Positions 44,770 to 54,400 of a DNA stretch of 64,000 bases are shown here, piece by piece; position 1 is the stretch's first letter; every line of letters starts with the position of its first letter. The stretch is from Rhodopirellula sp. P2 (lineage in GTDB: Bacteria; Planctomycetota; Planctomycetia; Pirellulales; Pirellulaceae): the NCBI RefSeq assembly GCF_028768465.1, contig NZ_CP118225.1, positions 5,871,001 through 5,935,000 of the forward strand. The letters run 5' to 3'. The notes under the pieces are model-generated. The model made no database searches and had not been told where the DNA came from. It saw only the letters and a list, made by a program, of their open reading frames with translations. A program made the translations under genes and the position numbers.

Positions 44770-47700
44770 ATGCGTTACGTCGAACTTCACTGCCGGAGCA
44801 ACTTCAGTTTTCTGGACGGGGCGTCTCACCCGGACGAATTGGTGCAACGTGCCGCTGAACTGGGCTACGAAGGGCTGGCGATCACCGACCGAGAATCAAT
44901 CGCCGGCGTGGTCCGCGGCTTTTCCCCGGCCCAAGAACTGGGACTGCAGTACCTCGTCGGCACGCAAGTCCACCCGACCGACGCACCGCCAATGGTGCTG
45001 TGGCCAAGCGACCGAGAGGCGTACGGACGGATGTGCCGGATGCTTTCCAAGGGCCGCATGCGTTGCGAAAAAGGCCGCAGCGAATTGTCGTTTGCTGACA
45101 TTGCGGAACACGCCCAAGGGATCTTGGCCGGCGTCATCGCCACCGACGAATCAAGATCGATCGAAGACCATCACACGCACGTCAACGATTCCCGGCAATT
45201 CCTTCGTGGCCCGTTTCGCGATGTATTCGATGACCGTGGTCACCTGCTGGCGTCGTTTCATCGCGGAGTCGACGATGCGGCCAAAGCCACCTGGCTGCGA
45301 GACCTTTCGCTGGCCACCGACGTGCCGCTGCTGGCCTGCGGTGACGTGCGTTACCACACCGCCGAACGCATGGCATTGCATGACTGCGTGGTCGCCATTT
45401 CGAAAGGCAAATCGGTTGAACAAATCCAATCCGAACGCCTGGTCAATAGCCAGCACCACCTGCGCTCGCTCGACGAGATCGCCGAACTCTACCGCGATGT
45501 CCCTGATGCGGTGGCGCGAACCATGGAAGTGGCCCAGCGCTGCACGTTCACGCTGGACCAATTGAAATACGAATACCCGGTGGAACTCGCACCGCAGGGA
45601 ATGACGCCGATCGAGCATCTCAAACGCCTGACCTGGGAAGGCGCCCGCGGTCGCTGGCCAGGCGGTGTGCCGGAGAAGATCATCGAAACGCTCCGCCACG
45701 AAGTCACCCTGATCGAGGAACTGAACTACGAAGCCTACTTTTTGACGGTCTGGGACCTGGTCCGGTTTGCCCGCTCCCAAAAAATCCTTTGCCAAGGCCG
45801 TGGGTCGGCGGCGAACTCCGTCGTGTGTTACTGCCTCGGGATCACGGCGGTGGATCCAACCCACACGGATTTGCTGTTCGAGCGTTTCATCAGCCGTGAA
45901 CGTGGAGAGGCCCCCGACATCGACGTGGACTTCGAACACCAACGTCGCGAAGAGGTGTTGCAGTACTTGTACGAAAAATATGGTCGCGATCGAGCGGGCA
46001 TGACCGCCGTCGTCACCTGTTACCGAGCCAAAAGTGCGATTCGCGAAGTCGGCAAGGCTCTGTCCATTTCTCCCGACATCATCGATGCGGTTGCCAAGTT
46101 GGCGGGCAGCTATGGACGCAACCCGGAACTGCCCGAACGCTGTCGCGACGCGGGATTGGACCCTGACACACCGCTGGGTCGGCGATTTCTGTACCTGACT
46201 GAAACACTGATCGGATTCCCCCGTCACCTGTCCCAACACGTTGGCGGGATGGTGATGACGGCCGGCAGTTTGTGCGAGCTGTGCGTGACCGAAAATGCGG
46301 CGATGCCAGGCCGCAGTGTGATTCAGTGGAACAAGGATGACCTCGATGACATTGGCATCCTGAAAGTCGACATCTTGGCACTCGGGATGCTCTCCGCGAT
46401 CCGGCGCTGCTTTGAACTGGTCAAGGATCATCACGACCGTGAGCTGTCACTGTCGACCATCCCACCGGATGACAAACCGACTTACGACATGATTTGTGCC
46501 GCCGACACGATGGGTGTGTTCCAAATCGAAAGCCGGGCTCAGATGAGCATGCTGCCGCGACTCAAACCACGTTGCTACTACGACCTGGTGATCGAAGTCG
46601 CGATCGTTCGGCCGGGCCCGATCCAAGGCAACATGGTGCATCCGTTCTTAGCGGCTCGCGAAAATCCGGCGGCGGCCAAGTACCCCAACGACGCCATTCG
46701 CAAGGTGCTCGAGAAAACGCTCGGCGTTCCGATCTTTCAAGAACAAGCGATGAAGCTGGCCGTCGTCGCCGCCGGATTCACGCCGGGAGAGGCCGACCAA
46801 CTCCGCCGAGCCATGGCGGCATGGCGACGCCCCGGTGTGATCGACCGTTTCCGCACCAAGCTGCTCGAAGGAATGAACGCGAATGGGCTCAATGGTGAAT
46901 TCGCGGAGAACGTGTTCCGGCAAATCCGCGGCTTTGGCGAATACGGGTTCCCTGAATCACACGCGGCTTCATTTGCTTTGCTGGTTTACGCCTCGTGCTA
47001 TTTGAAACGCCACTATCCCGCCGCGTTTTGTGCGGCGTTGCTGGACAGCCAACCGATGGGGTTCTACGCCCCCGCGCAGCTCATTCGAGACGCTCAGCAA
47101 CACGGCGTGCAAGTCCTGCCCGTGGACGTCAACGACAGCGACATTCGCACCAAGCTGATTCCTGATCTTAACCGCTCTCAGCCCAAACTCCGGCTGGGCC
47201 TGCAAATGATTCGTGGGCTTCCCTCAGCTGTCGCGGACAAGATCCTGAGAGCCCGTGATGCCGGCGGCCCCTTTGAGAACCTGCATGACTTGACCACGCG
47301 AGCCAATCTATCTCGATCAAACATCGCCACGCTGGCAGATGCCGATGCGCTCGCCTCAATCGCTCAAGACCGCCGGGCCGCGGTCTGGCAGTCGCTCGCT
47401 CAAGATGACTCGGGCGACTCGATGCCGTTGCTGGCGGATTTGGATCCGGATTGCAGCGTCCCAGAAGAATTGATCCCAATGTCACCGGCCGAGGAGGTCA
47501 AGAACGACTACGCGACAACGGGCTTGAGTTTGAAGGCCCACCCGGTCTCGTTTTGGCGGGATGACTTGGATGCGCTGCGTTGCAAGCGTGCCTCGGACTT
47601 ACCAAAACTACGCGACGGCGTGCACGTTCGCGTCGCCGGCCTCGTCTTGATGCGTCAACGACCGGGCACTGCCAAGGGCATCACATTTGTGACGCTGGAA

Positions 47701-47901
47701 GACGAGACGGGATCCATGAACCTGGTCTTGTTCGCTCAGGTTTGGAAGCGATTTTTCAAGATCGCGCGTTCCAGCGATGCCTGGATCGTCGATGGCAAAC
47801 TGGAAAACAAACAAGGCATCATCCACGTCATCGTCGGCCGAGTCGAAGACCTCAGTGAAAAGGCCACCGGGCTGCGGGTCCCCCGACGCGACTTTCACTG
47901 A
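44770..47901 (+). CDS. dnaE2: Error-prone DNA polymerase III alpha subunit (DnaE2/ImuC)
   Basis: The 1043-residue C-family polymerase acts in translesion synthesis after DNA damage. The N-terminal PHP domain begins MRYVELHCRSNFSFLDGAS, typical of DnaE2. The HxH metal pattern seen in DnaE1 reads HCR, so the PHP site is probably degenerate. The polymerase core has the catalytic Asp pair in PDIDVDF (382-388) and SDGSAANSVVCYCLGIT-type palm sequence (GRGSAANSVVCYCLGI). FGEYGFPESHAASFALLVYASCYLK is strongly DnaE2-like. An OB-fold lies near the C-terminus (VRVAGLVLMRQRPGTAKGITFVTLEDE). I chose ATG 44770 because it starts directly at the PHP domain; the frame opens at 44635 but that part overlaps dus. 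The usual partners imuA and imuB are not in the window, and no LexA box was recognised. Confidence 0.94.
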   Translation: MRYVELHCRSNFSFLDGASHPDELVQRAAELGYEGLAITDRESIAGVVRGFSPAQELGLQYLVGTQVHPTDAPPMVLWPSDREAYGRMCRMLSKGRMRCEKGRSELSFADIAEHAQGILAGVIATDESRSIEDHHTHVNDSRQFLRGPFRDVFDDRGHLLASFHRGVDDAAKATWLRDLSLATDVPLLACGDVRYHTAERMALHDCVVAISKGKSVEQIQSERLVNSQHHLRSLDEIAELYRDVPDAVARTMEVAQRCTFTLDQLKYEYPVELAPQGMTPIEHLKRLTWEGARGRWPGGVPEKIIETLRHEVTLIEELNYEAYFLTVWDLVRFARSQKILCQGRGSAANSVVCYCLGITAVDPTHTDLLFERFISRERGEAPDIDVDFEHQRREEVLQYLYEKYGRDRAGMTAVVTCYRAKSAIREVGKALSISPDIIDAVAKLAGSYGRNPELPERCRDAGLDPDTPLGRRFLYLTETLIGFPRHLSQHVGGMVMTAGSLCELCVTENAAMPGRSVIQWNKDDLDDIGILKVDILALGMLSAIRRCFELVKDHHDRELSLSTIPPDDKPTYDMICAADTMGVFQIESRAQMSMLPRLKPRCYYDLVIEVAIVRPGPIQGNMVHPFLAARENPAAAKYPNDAIRKVLEKTLGVPIFQEQAMKLAVVAAGFTPGEADQLRRAMAAWRRPGVIDRFRTKLLEGMNANGLNGEFAENVFRQIRGFGEYGFPESHAASFALLVYASCYLKRHYPAAFCAALLDSQPMGFYAPAQLIRDAQQHGVQVLPVDVNDSDIRTKLIPDLNRSQPKLRLGLQMIRGLPSAVADKILRARDAGGPFENLHDLTTRANLSRSNIATLADADALASIAQDRRAAVWQSLAQDDSGDSMPLLADLDPDCSVPEELIPMSPAEEVKNDYATTGLSLKAHPVSFWRDDLDALRCKRASDLPKLRDGVHVRVAGLVLMRQRPGTAKGITFVTLEDETGSMNLVLFAQVWKRFFKIARSSDAWIVDGKLENKQGIIHVIVGRVEDLSEKATGLRVPRRDFH

Positions 47902-48047
47902 GCCGTTTTGGGTCTCGAATCATCGAGCAGGGAAGAACCTTCCCAGTGTCACCTGGCCGACCTCGCCTTCTCCAGGCGTAGCAATTTTCAACCCGTCTCG
48001 TCCAATCGTTGCTCGGCCGAGTTCACTATGATGAACGGCTGAACCTT

Positions 48048-51000
48048 GTGACAACCAAGCTCCCGAGCGGACTCACCTTGCATTTTCAACCACTCCATCA
48101 AGAGGCCATCGCCGCTCGCCATCTGCACACCGGCATCCTGCTGGGCAGCTTGCTGCTCAGTGGATTGGTTGGCTGCCGCGAAAAAGAACCGGTTCGCATC
48201 GTGCCGAAAATGCAAACCTCGGTCGAAGCCGCCCCTGCCCAGGCACCCGACGCTCGCGAATTGCTTGCGTCAGCCGAGAAAGCGGTGACGCAGGGGAATT
48301 GGTCCGATGCCAAGCGATTCTTGAAAGATCTGTTGGTTGCCAAACCCGATCACCCGGCGGGTTTGTTTCTGATGTCCCGCGTGCAAGCCGAAACCGGCCA
48401 CCTCGACGACGCGATCGAGATGCTTGCCAATATCCCAGACAACGACGCCGAATTTGGAATTGCGGCCTTGGGCCAACGTGGCGAGTTCTTGCGTCAGGTC
48501 GGGCGAAATCATGAAGCGATCCAAGTCTGGCAGACGTTGCTGGCCAAACCCAGCGTGGCCAACGATCCGTTTTCCAATCAGATCCGCTCGCAATTGGCGG
48601 CTGACCTGCAGCGCGTCGGTCGCCGAATCGAGGCGGGAGAGCAACTTCGAATTCTGGTGAAACAATCGGCAGCCAACGAAGACCAATTGCGGCAACTGCT
48701 TTACATCACTCGACCTCCCAAGACACGCGAGGAATTCGCCGCCGAGGTCGAACGTGAACGACTGCGAACGCAAGGTGTGGCCGTCGACTCACCAGATGCG
48801 TCGGCCAGCTCCGACCTCAACTCAGCCTGGACGTCGTTGATCGAACGACGCACACGAGAAGCGATCGAAACGTTGCAGGCCGTGATCAAGCACCAACCGA
48901 GCATGCAGGCTCAGGCGTTGCTCGCCTACGCCTACGCAGATTTGCAAGCGTTCCCACAAATGCGAGCGACAATTGTCGACGCCAATTCAAACTCTTCGCT
49001 GCCGGGCAACCTCCGCGACTTCCCGTCGTTTTGGATGGCGGTGGGTGCCCAAGCTTTGTTTGAGCAATCAACCGACGACGCCATCGGCGCTTTTGCCGAA
49101 GCGATGCGATTGGACCCCACGTCCGACCGAGCCCACGAACTGTTGTCAGCGGCGTTGTTGCAGGCCGGCCGAGTCAATGACGCGGAAGCGGTCGACGAGC
49201 GTCGTTACCTGTTGGCTGGACCTCGCGAAGCCTACGTGGCGGTCGGTGACGGACAACCCGATGACCTGCGAGCAGGCAGGTTCCTGGTCGAAGACTTGCT
49301 CCGTCTGGGCGAAATGGACCAAGCCTGCGAGTGGCGAAAGGCCATCGCCAAACGACATCGCGGTCAGTGGGGAAGCGCCGACGAAATCCAACAGGACTGT
49401 GCCCAGTGGAAATCGCTGGCGAAGGAAGAGCGTCTGAAACGTCAGCTCGCTGGCATTTCGATCGAAGGCAATTCCAAACCCGATTTGGCTTGGTTGCGTT
49501 CCACCCCGAAAGACATCTCGTCCACTATCAGGTCGCCAACAACGCCAAGCGGACAGCCCTCATTCACGCCGCCGCGTTTGGTTGATGTGGCCGTGTCAGT
49601 GGGGTTGCAGGCGGTCTTTCACAATCGCCCGGAACGAGTGCTGAAACTCATGCGTCTGCACGAGTCACTGGGCCCGGGCACCGCAGCATTGGACTACGAC
49701 CGCGATGGGCAAATTGACTTTTACATCAACCAAGCTTCCGGCGACCCGCCCCAGTCCCCTGGAACTCGCCCCAACCATTTGTTTCGTGGAACGACCAGTG
49801 ACCATGAGCCACCGGTTTACGTCGATGCGACGGCGCCGGCCGCCGCGGATGACCGTGGTTACGGCGTTGGATTGACGGCAGGTGATTGGAACCAAGATGG
49901 CTGGGAAGACCTGGCAATCGCGAATGTGGGCCAGAACCGATTGCTCCTCAACCAAGGCGACGGGACGTTCATCGACGCGACGAATGGAATCGGATGGAAC
50001 TCCGAACAATTCACCGCGTCGCTGGCGATGGCGGACATGGACGGCAACGGTTCACCGGATTTGATCGAAATCAACTACGCCGATGACCCGCGTGTGTTTG
50101 AACCGGTCCAAGTCAACTCACTCGGTCTTCCAACTGACTTGCCCGGTCCCAACCATTTCCGTGCAGCGAACGATCAACTTTGGCTCAGCGACCCCCAAGG
50201 CCAAGCTCGGCAGGTGATCCTCCGACGTGACGCCATCGTTGACTTGAATCGCGAGACTCCCGAGCAGAGTTCGCCGAGCACCCCAGACCCGCCCCAGGCT
50301 TCTGGCACTCATACTCCGAAGAACCAGCTCCCCAAACTGGGCGATGATGCCTTCCCTGGCCTGGGCTTGATCGCCGGCGAACTGGATGGGCAACCAGGAC
50401 TGGAGTGCTTTGTCGCCAACGATTCTCGCCCCAATCAGTTCTGGAAAATCAGCCGGAACGGTTCCATCGTGAAGTTGTTGCAATACGCTGAAACGATCGG
50501 GCTGGCGACCAGCTCCCAAGGCAAAACAACCGCTTGCATGGGGGTGGGCGCCGCGGACTTCGATCGCAACGGAACGCAAGACATGGTCGTCGCGAATTGG
50601 TACGACGAATGGCTGAACCTGTATCAACAAGTTCGTCCGGGGATGTACCGTGACGTCGCCATCGCGTTTGGACTGGATCGATTCAGCGACCATCACGTTG
50701 GCTTTGGAATCCAAGGCCTGGACTACGACAATGATGGCTGGGTCGACCTTGTCATCGGCAACGGCCACATCGAGGACCTGACGCATCAACAGCTGCCGCT
50801 TCAAATGGAAACCCAGGTTCTGGTCAATTTGGGCGACCACTTTGAACAAGCCGACATGAAGTCGACGCTGGGCGGGTACTGGGACACGCCTCACATCGGG
50901 CGTAGCTTGACCCGCTGTGATCACAACCGCGATGGCCGCCTGGATGCGTTGCTGTCAGACCTGCATGATCCGCTGGCTTTGCTTGAGAACCAAACTGAAA

Positions 51001-51290
51001 GCGACCATCACTGGATTCAGTTTTCATTGGTGGCGACAAGCAGCGAACGATCGGCGATCGGAACTCGCATCGAAGTCCTCGGCACCGAAAAGCCCGCGGT
51101 TGCCAGCCTGAATGCCGGTGACGGGTTCGCTTGTCGCAACGAACCCGTCGTGCATCTGGGACTGGCCAACCGCAGCGATCCGGTGGACGTGCAGATCACT
51201 TGGCCAAGCGGCGAGGTTCAAACACTCGGCCAACTCTCACTCGACCGCAGGTACCTCGTCGTTGAGAATCAACTTGCCTGGCCGGAGTGA
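48048..51290 (+). CDS. Large lipoprotein with TPR, FG-GAP/VCBS and ASPIC-UnbV domains
   Basis: The product is about 1080 residues. A signal with lipobox LSGLVGC (near residue 43) indicates lipid anchoring. The first half (about 60-480) has TPR-like helical pairs such as LLASAEKAVTQGNWSDAKRFLKDLL and AIGAFAEAMRLDPTSDRAHELLSAALLQAGR. The second half is a beta-propeller of FG-GAP/VCBS repeats (LDYDRDGQIDFYINQ, GDWNQDGWEDLAIANVGQN, ADMDGNGSPDLIEINY, ADFDRNGTQDMVVANWYD, LDYDNDGWVDLVIGNGH). The last 90 residues are ASPIC/UnbV (IGTRIEVLGTEKPAVASLNAGDGF; VQITWPSGEVQTLG). GTG 48048 is my choice; TTG 48009 and TTG 48078 are possible. Function of such planctomycete proteins is unknown. Confidence 0.88.
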   Translation: MTTKLPSGLTLHFQPLHQEAIAARHLHTGILLGSLLLSGLVGCREKEPVRIVPKMQTSVEAAPAQAPDARELLASAEKAVTQGNWSDAKRFLKDLLVAKPDHPAGLFLMSRVQAETGHLDDAIEMLANIPDNDAEFGIAALGQRGEFLRQVGRNHEAIQVWQTLLAKPSVANDPFSNQIRSQLAADLQRVGRRIEAGEQLRILVKQSAANEDQLRQLLYITRPPKTREEFAAEVERERLRTQGVAVDSPDASASSDLNSAWTSLIERRTREAIETLQAVIKHQPSMQAQALLAYAYADLQAFPQMRATIVDANSNSSLPGNLRDFPSFWMAVGAQALFEQSTDDAIGAFAEAMRLDPTSDRAHELLSAALLQAGRVNDAEAVDERRYLLAGPREAYVAVGDGQPDDLRAGRFLVEDLLRLGEMDQACEWRKAIAKRHRGQWGSADEIQQDCAQWKSLAKEERLKRQLAGISIEGNSKPDLAWLRSTPKDISSTIRSPTTPSGQPSFTPPRLVDVAVSVGLQAVFHNRPERVLKLMRLHESLGPGTAALDYDRDGQIDFYINQASGDPPQSPGTRPNHLFRGTTSDHEPPVYVDATAPAAADDRGYGVGLTAGDWNQDGWEDLAIANVGQNRLLLNQGDGTFIDATNGIGWNSEQFTASLAMADMDGNGSPDLIEINYADDPRVFEPVQVNSLGLPTDLPGPNHFRAANDQLWLSDPQGQARQVILRRDAIVDLNRETPEQSSPSTPDPPQASGTHTPKNQLPKLGDDAFPGLGLIAGELDGQPGLECFVANDSRPNQFWKISRNGSIVKLLQYAETIGLATSSQGKTTACMGVGAADFDRNGTQDMVVANWYDEWLNLYQQVRPGMYRDVAIAFGLDRFSDHHVGFGIQGLDYDNDGWVDLVIGNGHIEDLTHQQLPLQMETQVLVNLGDHFEQADMKSTLGGYWDTPHIGRSLTRCDHNRDGRLDALLSDLHDPLALLENQTESDHHWIQFSLVATSSERSAIGTRIEVLGTEKPAVASLNAGDGFACRNEPVVHLGLANRSDPVDVQITWPSGEVQTLGQLSLDRRYLVVENQLAWPE

Positions 51291-51298
51291 CTCCGCCC

Positions 51299-52339
51299 TC
51301 AGTCTTTCAAGCCACTGATCGCGACGACCGAACCGACGGGTTTGTCAAACTCTTCGCCCAATTGCGACACGTACAAACGGTTGTCAGGTCCAAACTCGCA
51401 TGCGACGGGGCCGTTGAGCGAAACACCCGTCTCTTCGATTGCCGCTTCGCCGGGTTCTCCCAACGTTGCCATTAAGACTCGACCTTCGTTGGTTTGATCG
51501 AGCGACCAATTGTTCTCGACCACGGCAAACGTGTCGCCTTCGACGTGAGCCATTCCCATGGGGTTGATGACGCCGGGCAATGTCCATTGACCGCTTGGTT
51601 TCTTGGTGGCCAAATCCCAACGGACAATCAAACCATCCGCCTTCCCACCTGCGCCGGAATACAGGACGTACAACGTGTTGTCATCCCCGACGACGGTTTG
51701 CATTGGAGAATTGGTTTCGATTCCGTTGTCGTCGGCCGACAACAAAGGCTTCAACTGTTTCGATGCGATGTCGCCAGCCAGCACCCACGACTTTCCATCG
51801 AAGCCTTGCCCACAAACGTAAACCGTCGAACCGTCTTGGCTCAAACTCATGCCGGTCAAGTTGCCTTCGCCTTTGTCGGCAGCATCATCCGTGGTGGGTG
51901 GCACCGAGTTGGTTTTGGTCCCGGCGTCAGCCTTGCCTTTTTCATCAAAGAACAACAACGTTTCTTCGCCATCGACTTTGCCGGCATCGGTCACGACCAA
52001 CGTCGAACCCGACCAGATCGCTGACAGTGGCCCGACGGCGTACCACTTCTTGCCCTCGTCATTGGACTTCCAGTGTTCGGTGTCGAATCCAGTGATGTAG
52101 TTGACTGGTTGATCCCCCTTCAAAACCACGACCAATCCGCGCGCGTCACAAACCGTCAACTCGCCTGCTGGACTGAAGCTCACACTGGATGGATTGACCA
52201 ACCCACGCAGCACAGTTTGGACATTGGTTTCTGCCATGGCGGCGGTGGACATCAGCCCAACGCAGGCCAGCGTTGCAGCCAGCCGCCCGGGCAAATTGGC
52301 AAAGAAACGAGGGCGGGCAAATCGGGGGTGGGAAAGCAT
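51299..52339 (-). CDS. Secreted beta-propeller (NHL/SMP-30-like) protein
   Basis: The 346-residue protein has a signal peptide (LAATLACVGLMSTAAMA-ETN). The rest shows repeated blade-like strands: SVSFSPAGELTVCDARGLVVVL, GMSLSQDGSTVYVCGQGFDG, TVVGDDNTLYVLYSGAGG, GMAHVEGDTFAVVENNW and CEFGPDNRLYVSQLG. A role in binding or hydrolysing a ligand outside the cytoplasm is plausible, but no catalytic site can be named. It is convergent with the FG-GAP lipoprotein, with 8 bases between stops. Confidence 0.82.
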   Translation of the reverse strand: MLSHPRFARPRFFANLPGRLAATLACVGLMSTAAMAETNVQTVLRGLVNPSSVSFSPAGELTVCDARGLVVVLKGDQPVNYITGFDTEHWKSNDEGKKWYAVGPLSAIWSGSTLVVTDAGKVDGEETLLFFDEKGKADAGTKTNSVPPTTDDAADKGEGNLTGMSLSQDGSTVYVCGQGFDGKSWVLAGDIASKQLKPLLSADDNGIETNSPMQTVVGDDNTLYVLYSGAGGKADGLIVRWDLATKKPSGQWTLPGVINPMGMAHVEGDTFAVVENNWSLDQTNEGRVLMATLGEPGEAAIEETGVSLNGPVACEFGPDNRLYVSQLGEEFDKPVGSVVAISGLKD

Positions 52340-52671
52340 TCCAGAAGCTCATTCAATCGAGGTGGGAAAATCAAGCCGACGACGAAGGCAAATGGCATCA
52401 ACAGGGCAACCATCCCCAACATCGCCGATCGTCAAAGGACATTGCAACCGAACATGGTTGCCTTATGAAGCCCCCTTCCACTCATTCGCAATCAGGGGCA
52501 GGCCAATCTTCGAATTCACTGGGAACATCGGTCTCTGGGAACACCGGACACGGAGGACAAACTCATTGGTGCCCAACACCAGAGACGCCGACATCCGCAC
52601 TCGCTGAGCAATGGGGGTGCCAGCGAGCAATTCAGACGCCAGCCTTCGCCCCCAAAGGCAACGAACTCAAG
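52340..52671. other. Intergenic region with no gene recognised
   Basis: These 332 bases lie between two minus-strand genes. Open frames on the plus strand run across it, but their products lack recognisable sequence. No repeat or hairpin stands out. It presumably contains the promoter of the beta-propeller gene. Confidence 0.4.
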
Positions 52672-53109
52672 TCATTCTTTGCCTGCAAGAATCGCTTTGG
52701 CCAGGAGGCCTTCCTGTCGGATGCTTCCCCAAGCCAACGCAACCGAGGCCAACGCGTATCCCCAGATCAGGATGCACACCGGCCGATCGGCATCCCTTGG
52801 ATTCCAAGCCATCACGTTGATCAACACCACGATCAAAATGGCAAATGCGAGCGATGAAAGTCCAAAGAGCATGGCAATCCGATTGCCGCGACGAAACGCG
52901 ATGATCGCCAAGACGATTCCCGACAACGTGAAAACGGTTCCCGAAAACATGATCGATTCGATGTCATATTCTGCTCCCGCCACGGACGCAGCGATCAATG
53001 CCAGATGCCAAAGCAACCAACTCAGCAACCACTTGGATCGCGGCGGCTTTTCATCCGAAACACAGAGCCCCGGTAAATCAGTTGTTGGTGCGTAAGGATT
53101 CAGAACCAT
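52672..53109 (-). CDS. Small four-helix membrane protein with N-terminal NPYAP motif
   Basis: The 145-residue protein begins MVLNPYAPTTDL at ATG 53109, resembling other planctomycete proteins with an NPYxxP start. Four hydrophobic segments follow (about 30-48, 54-74, 80-101, 108-130). The sequence is Ala/Leu/Ile-rich with GNRIAMLFGLSSLAFAILIVVL. The frame continues upstream to 53559 but that section overlaps the sialidase-like gene and is not protein-like. Function unknown. Confidence 0.72.
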   Translation of the reverse strand: MVLNPYAPTTDLPGLCVSDEKPPRSKWLLSWLLWHLALIAASVAGAEYDIESIMFSGTVFTLSGIVLAIIAFRRGNRIAMLFGLSSLAFAILIVVLINVMAWNPRDADRPVCILIWGYALASVALAWGSIRQEGLLAKAILAGKE

Positions 53110-53249
53110 TTGATGGGCTCGAACGGGATCACTGAACAGGTGTCTTCCATCACCACAACAAACTACCACAGCCACCTGCTCCCTTGCCCAAACAAACCCC
53201 TGACACGCAACGTGAGGCAGTGCGTTGCTATAAAATTGCGATTCGAATT

Positions 53250-53291
53250 CCCGCCTTCCCTTTCCCGCCTTCCCTTTCCCGCCTTCCCTTT
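53250..53291. repeat. 14-base tandem repeat, three copies
   Basis: CCCGCCTTCCCTTT occurs three times in direct succession just upstream of the sialidase-like start. Read on the plus strand it is pyrimidine-rich; on the other strand the unit is AAAGGGAAGGCGGG. Confidence 0.95.
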
Positions 53292-53307
53292 CCCACCGGA
53301 CCGCCTC

Positions 53308-54399
53308 GTGAAATTTCTTCGATGGACAAAGCCGCTTGCCTTGGCAGCGTGTTTGACAATGACCGCCTCCGCCCAAAACACCCCACCGGAAGACACCTCC
53401 ATCCCCGGTGTCGTGCAACAACAATTCATCTACGACGAAGCCCCGTTTCCTTCCTGTCACGCCTCGACCATCTGCCAAACGCCCGACGGATTCGTGGCAG
53501 CCTGGTTTGGCGGGGAACGAGAAGGGGCCAAAGATGTTTCGATCTGGGTCAGTGATCACGACGGAATGTCCTGGTCAGCGCCGCGAAAAGTGGCGGATGG
53601 TGTTCAAACCGATGGTTCGCGTCAGCCATGTTGGAACCCGGTTCTTTTCCGGGCCCCCTCCGGCGTCACTTGGTTGTTCATCAAGGTCGGTCCCAACCCG
53701 AAAGAGTGGTGGGGGGAAGTCTTGTTCAGCGACGACGGCGGCAAGACATTCCGCGATCGCACGCGACTTCCAGAGGGAGTCTTGGGCCCCATTCGGTGCA
53801 AACCCGAATTGGTTGATGGCGGCAAAACGTTGCTGTGTGGCAGTTCCACCGAGCACGCTGGATGGCGAGTTCACTTCGAACGCTTGACGCTGACCGGCCA
53901 AGCGAATCCGGAAGCTGTCTCGGAACAGCATTGGGACCGCGGCGAAGCCATTCATGACGGCCAAGAATTTGCCGCGATTCAGCCGACCATCCTCCGATTG
54001 CCCAACGATCGTCTGCGGACCCTGTGCCGAACCATGCAAAGCGTGATCGTTCAAGCCGACTCGAACGACAACGGGCGGACTTGGACCAAGCCCGTGTCGA
54101 CGAAGATGCCCAACCCAAACTCAGGCATCGATGTGATCACGGCAAACGATGGCCGGCACTGGCTGATCAGCAACCCACTGCCATCCAAAGAAAACGGCTG
54201 GGGCGGACGCAGTCAGCTCACGCTTTCCGTCAGCACCGATGGCGAGGAATATCGCGAGGTCGCGGTCCTGGAAAATGAACCCCGAGGCGAATTCAGCTAC
54301 CCAGCAATCATCCAAGCAGAAGACGGCAAGTTGCACATCACCTACACCTGGAAACGCCAGAAGATCAAACATGTGATCTTCGATCCAAGTGCGATCTGA
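53308..54399 (+). CDS. Secreted sialidase-like (BNR/Asp-box) protein
   Basis: The 363-residue protein starts at GTG 53308 with a signal peptide (VKFLRWTKPLALAACLTMTASA-QNT). Three Asp-box motifs (SxDxGxTW-type) are visible: SDHDGMSWSAP, SDDGGKTFRD and SNDNGRTWTKP. Nearby conserved pieces are PSCHASTICQTPDGFVAAWFGGEREGAKD and GPIRCKPELVDGGKTLLCGSS. This is the BNR-repeat sialidase/neuraminidase fold, but the arginine triad needed for sialic-acid cleavage was not confirmed. In planctomycetes this group often degrades algal sugars. The upstream frame from 53110 overlaps other features and was rejected. Confidence 0.85.
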   Translation: MKFLRWTKPLALAACLTMTASAQNTPPEDTSIPGVVQQQFIYDEAPFPSCHASTICQTPDGFVAAWFGGEREGAKDVSIWVSDHDGMSWSAPRKVADGVQTDGSRQPCWNPVLFRAPSGVTWLFIKVGPNPKEWWGEVLFSDDGGKTFRDRTRLPEGVLGPIRCKPELVDGGKTLLCGSSTEHAGWRVHFERLTLTGQANPEAVSEQHWDRGEAIHDGQEFAAIQPTILRLPNDRLRTLCRTMQSVIVQADSNDNGRTWTKPVSTKMPNPNSGIDVITANDGRHWLISNPLPSKENGWGGRSQLTLSVSTDGEEYREVAVLENEPRGEFSYPAIIQAEDGKLHITYTWKRQKIKHVIFDPSAI

Positions 54400-54400
54400 A

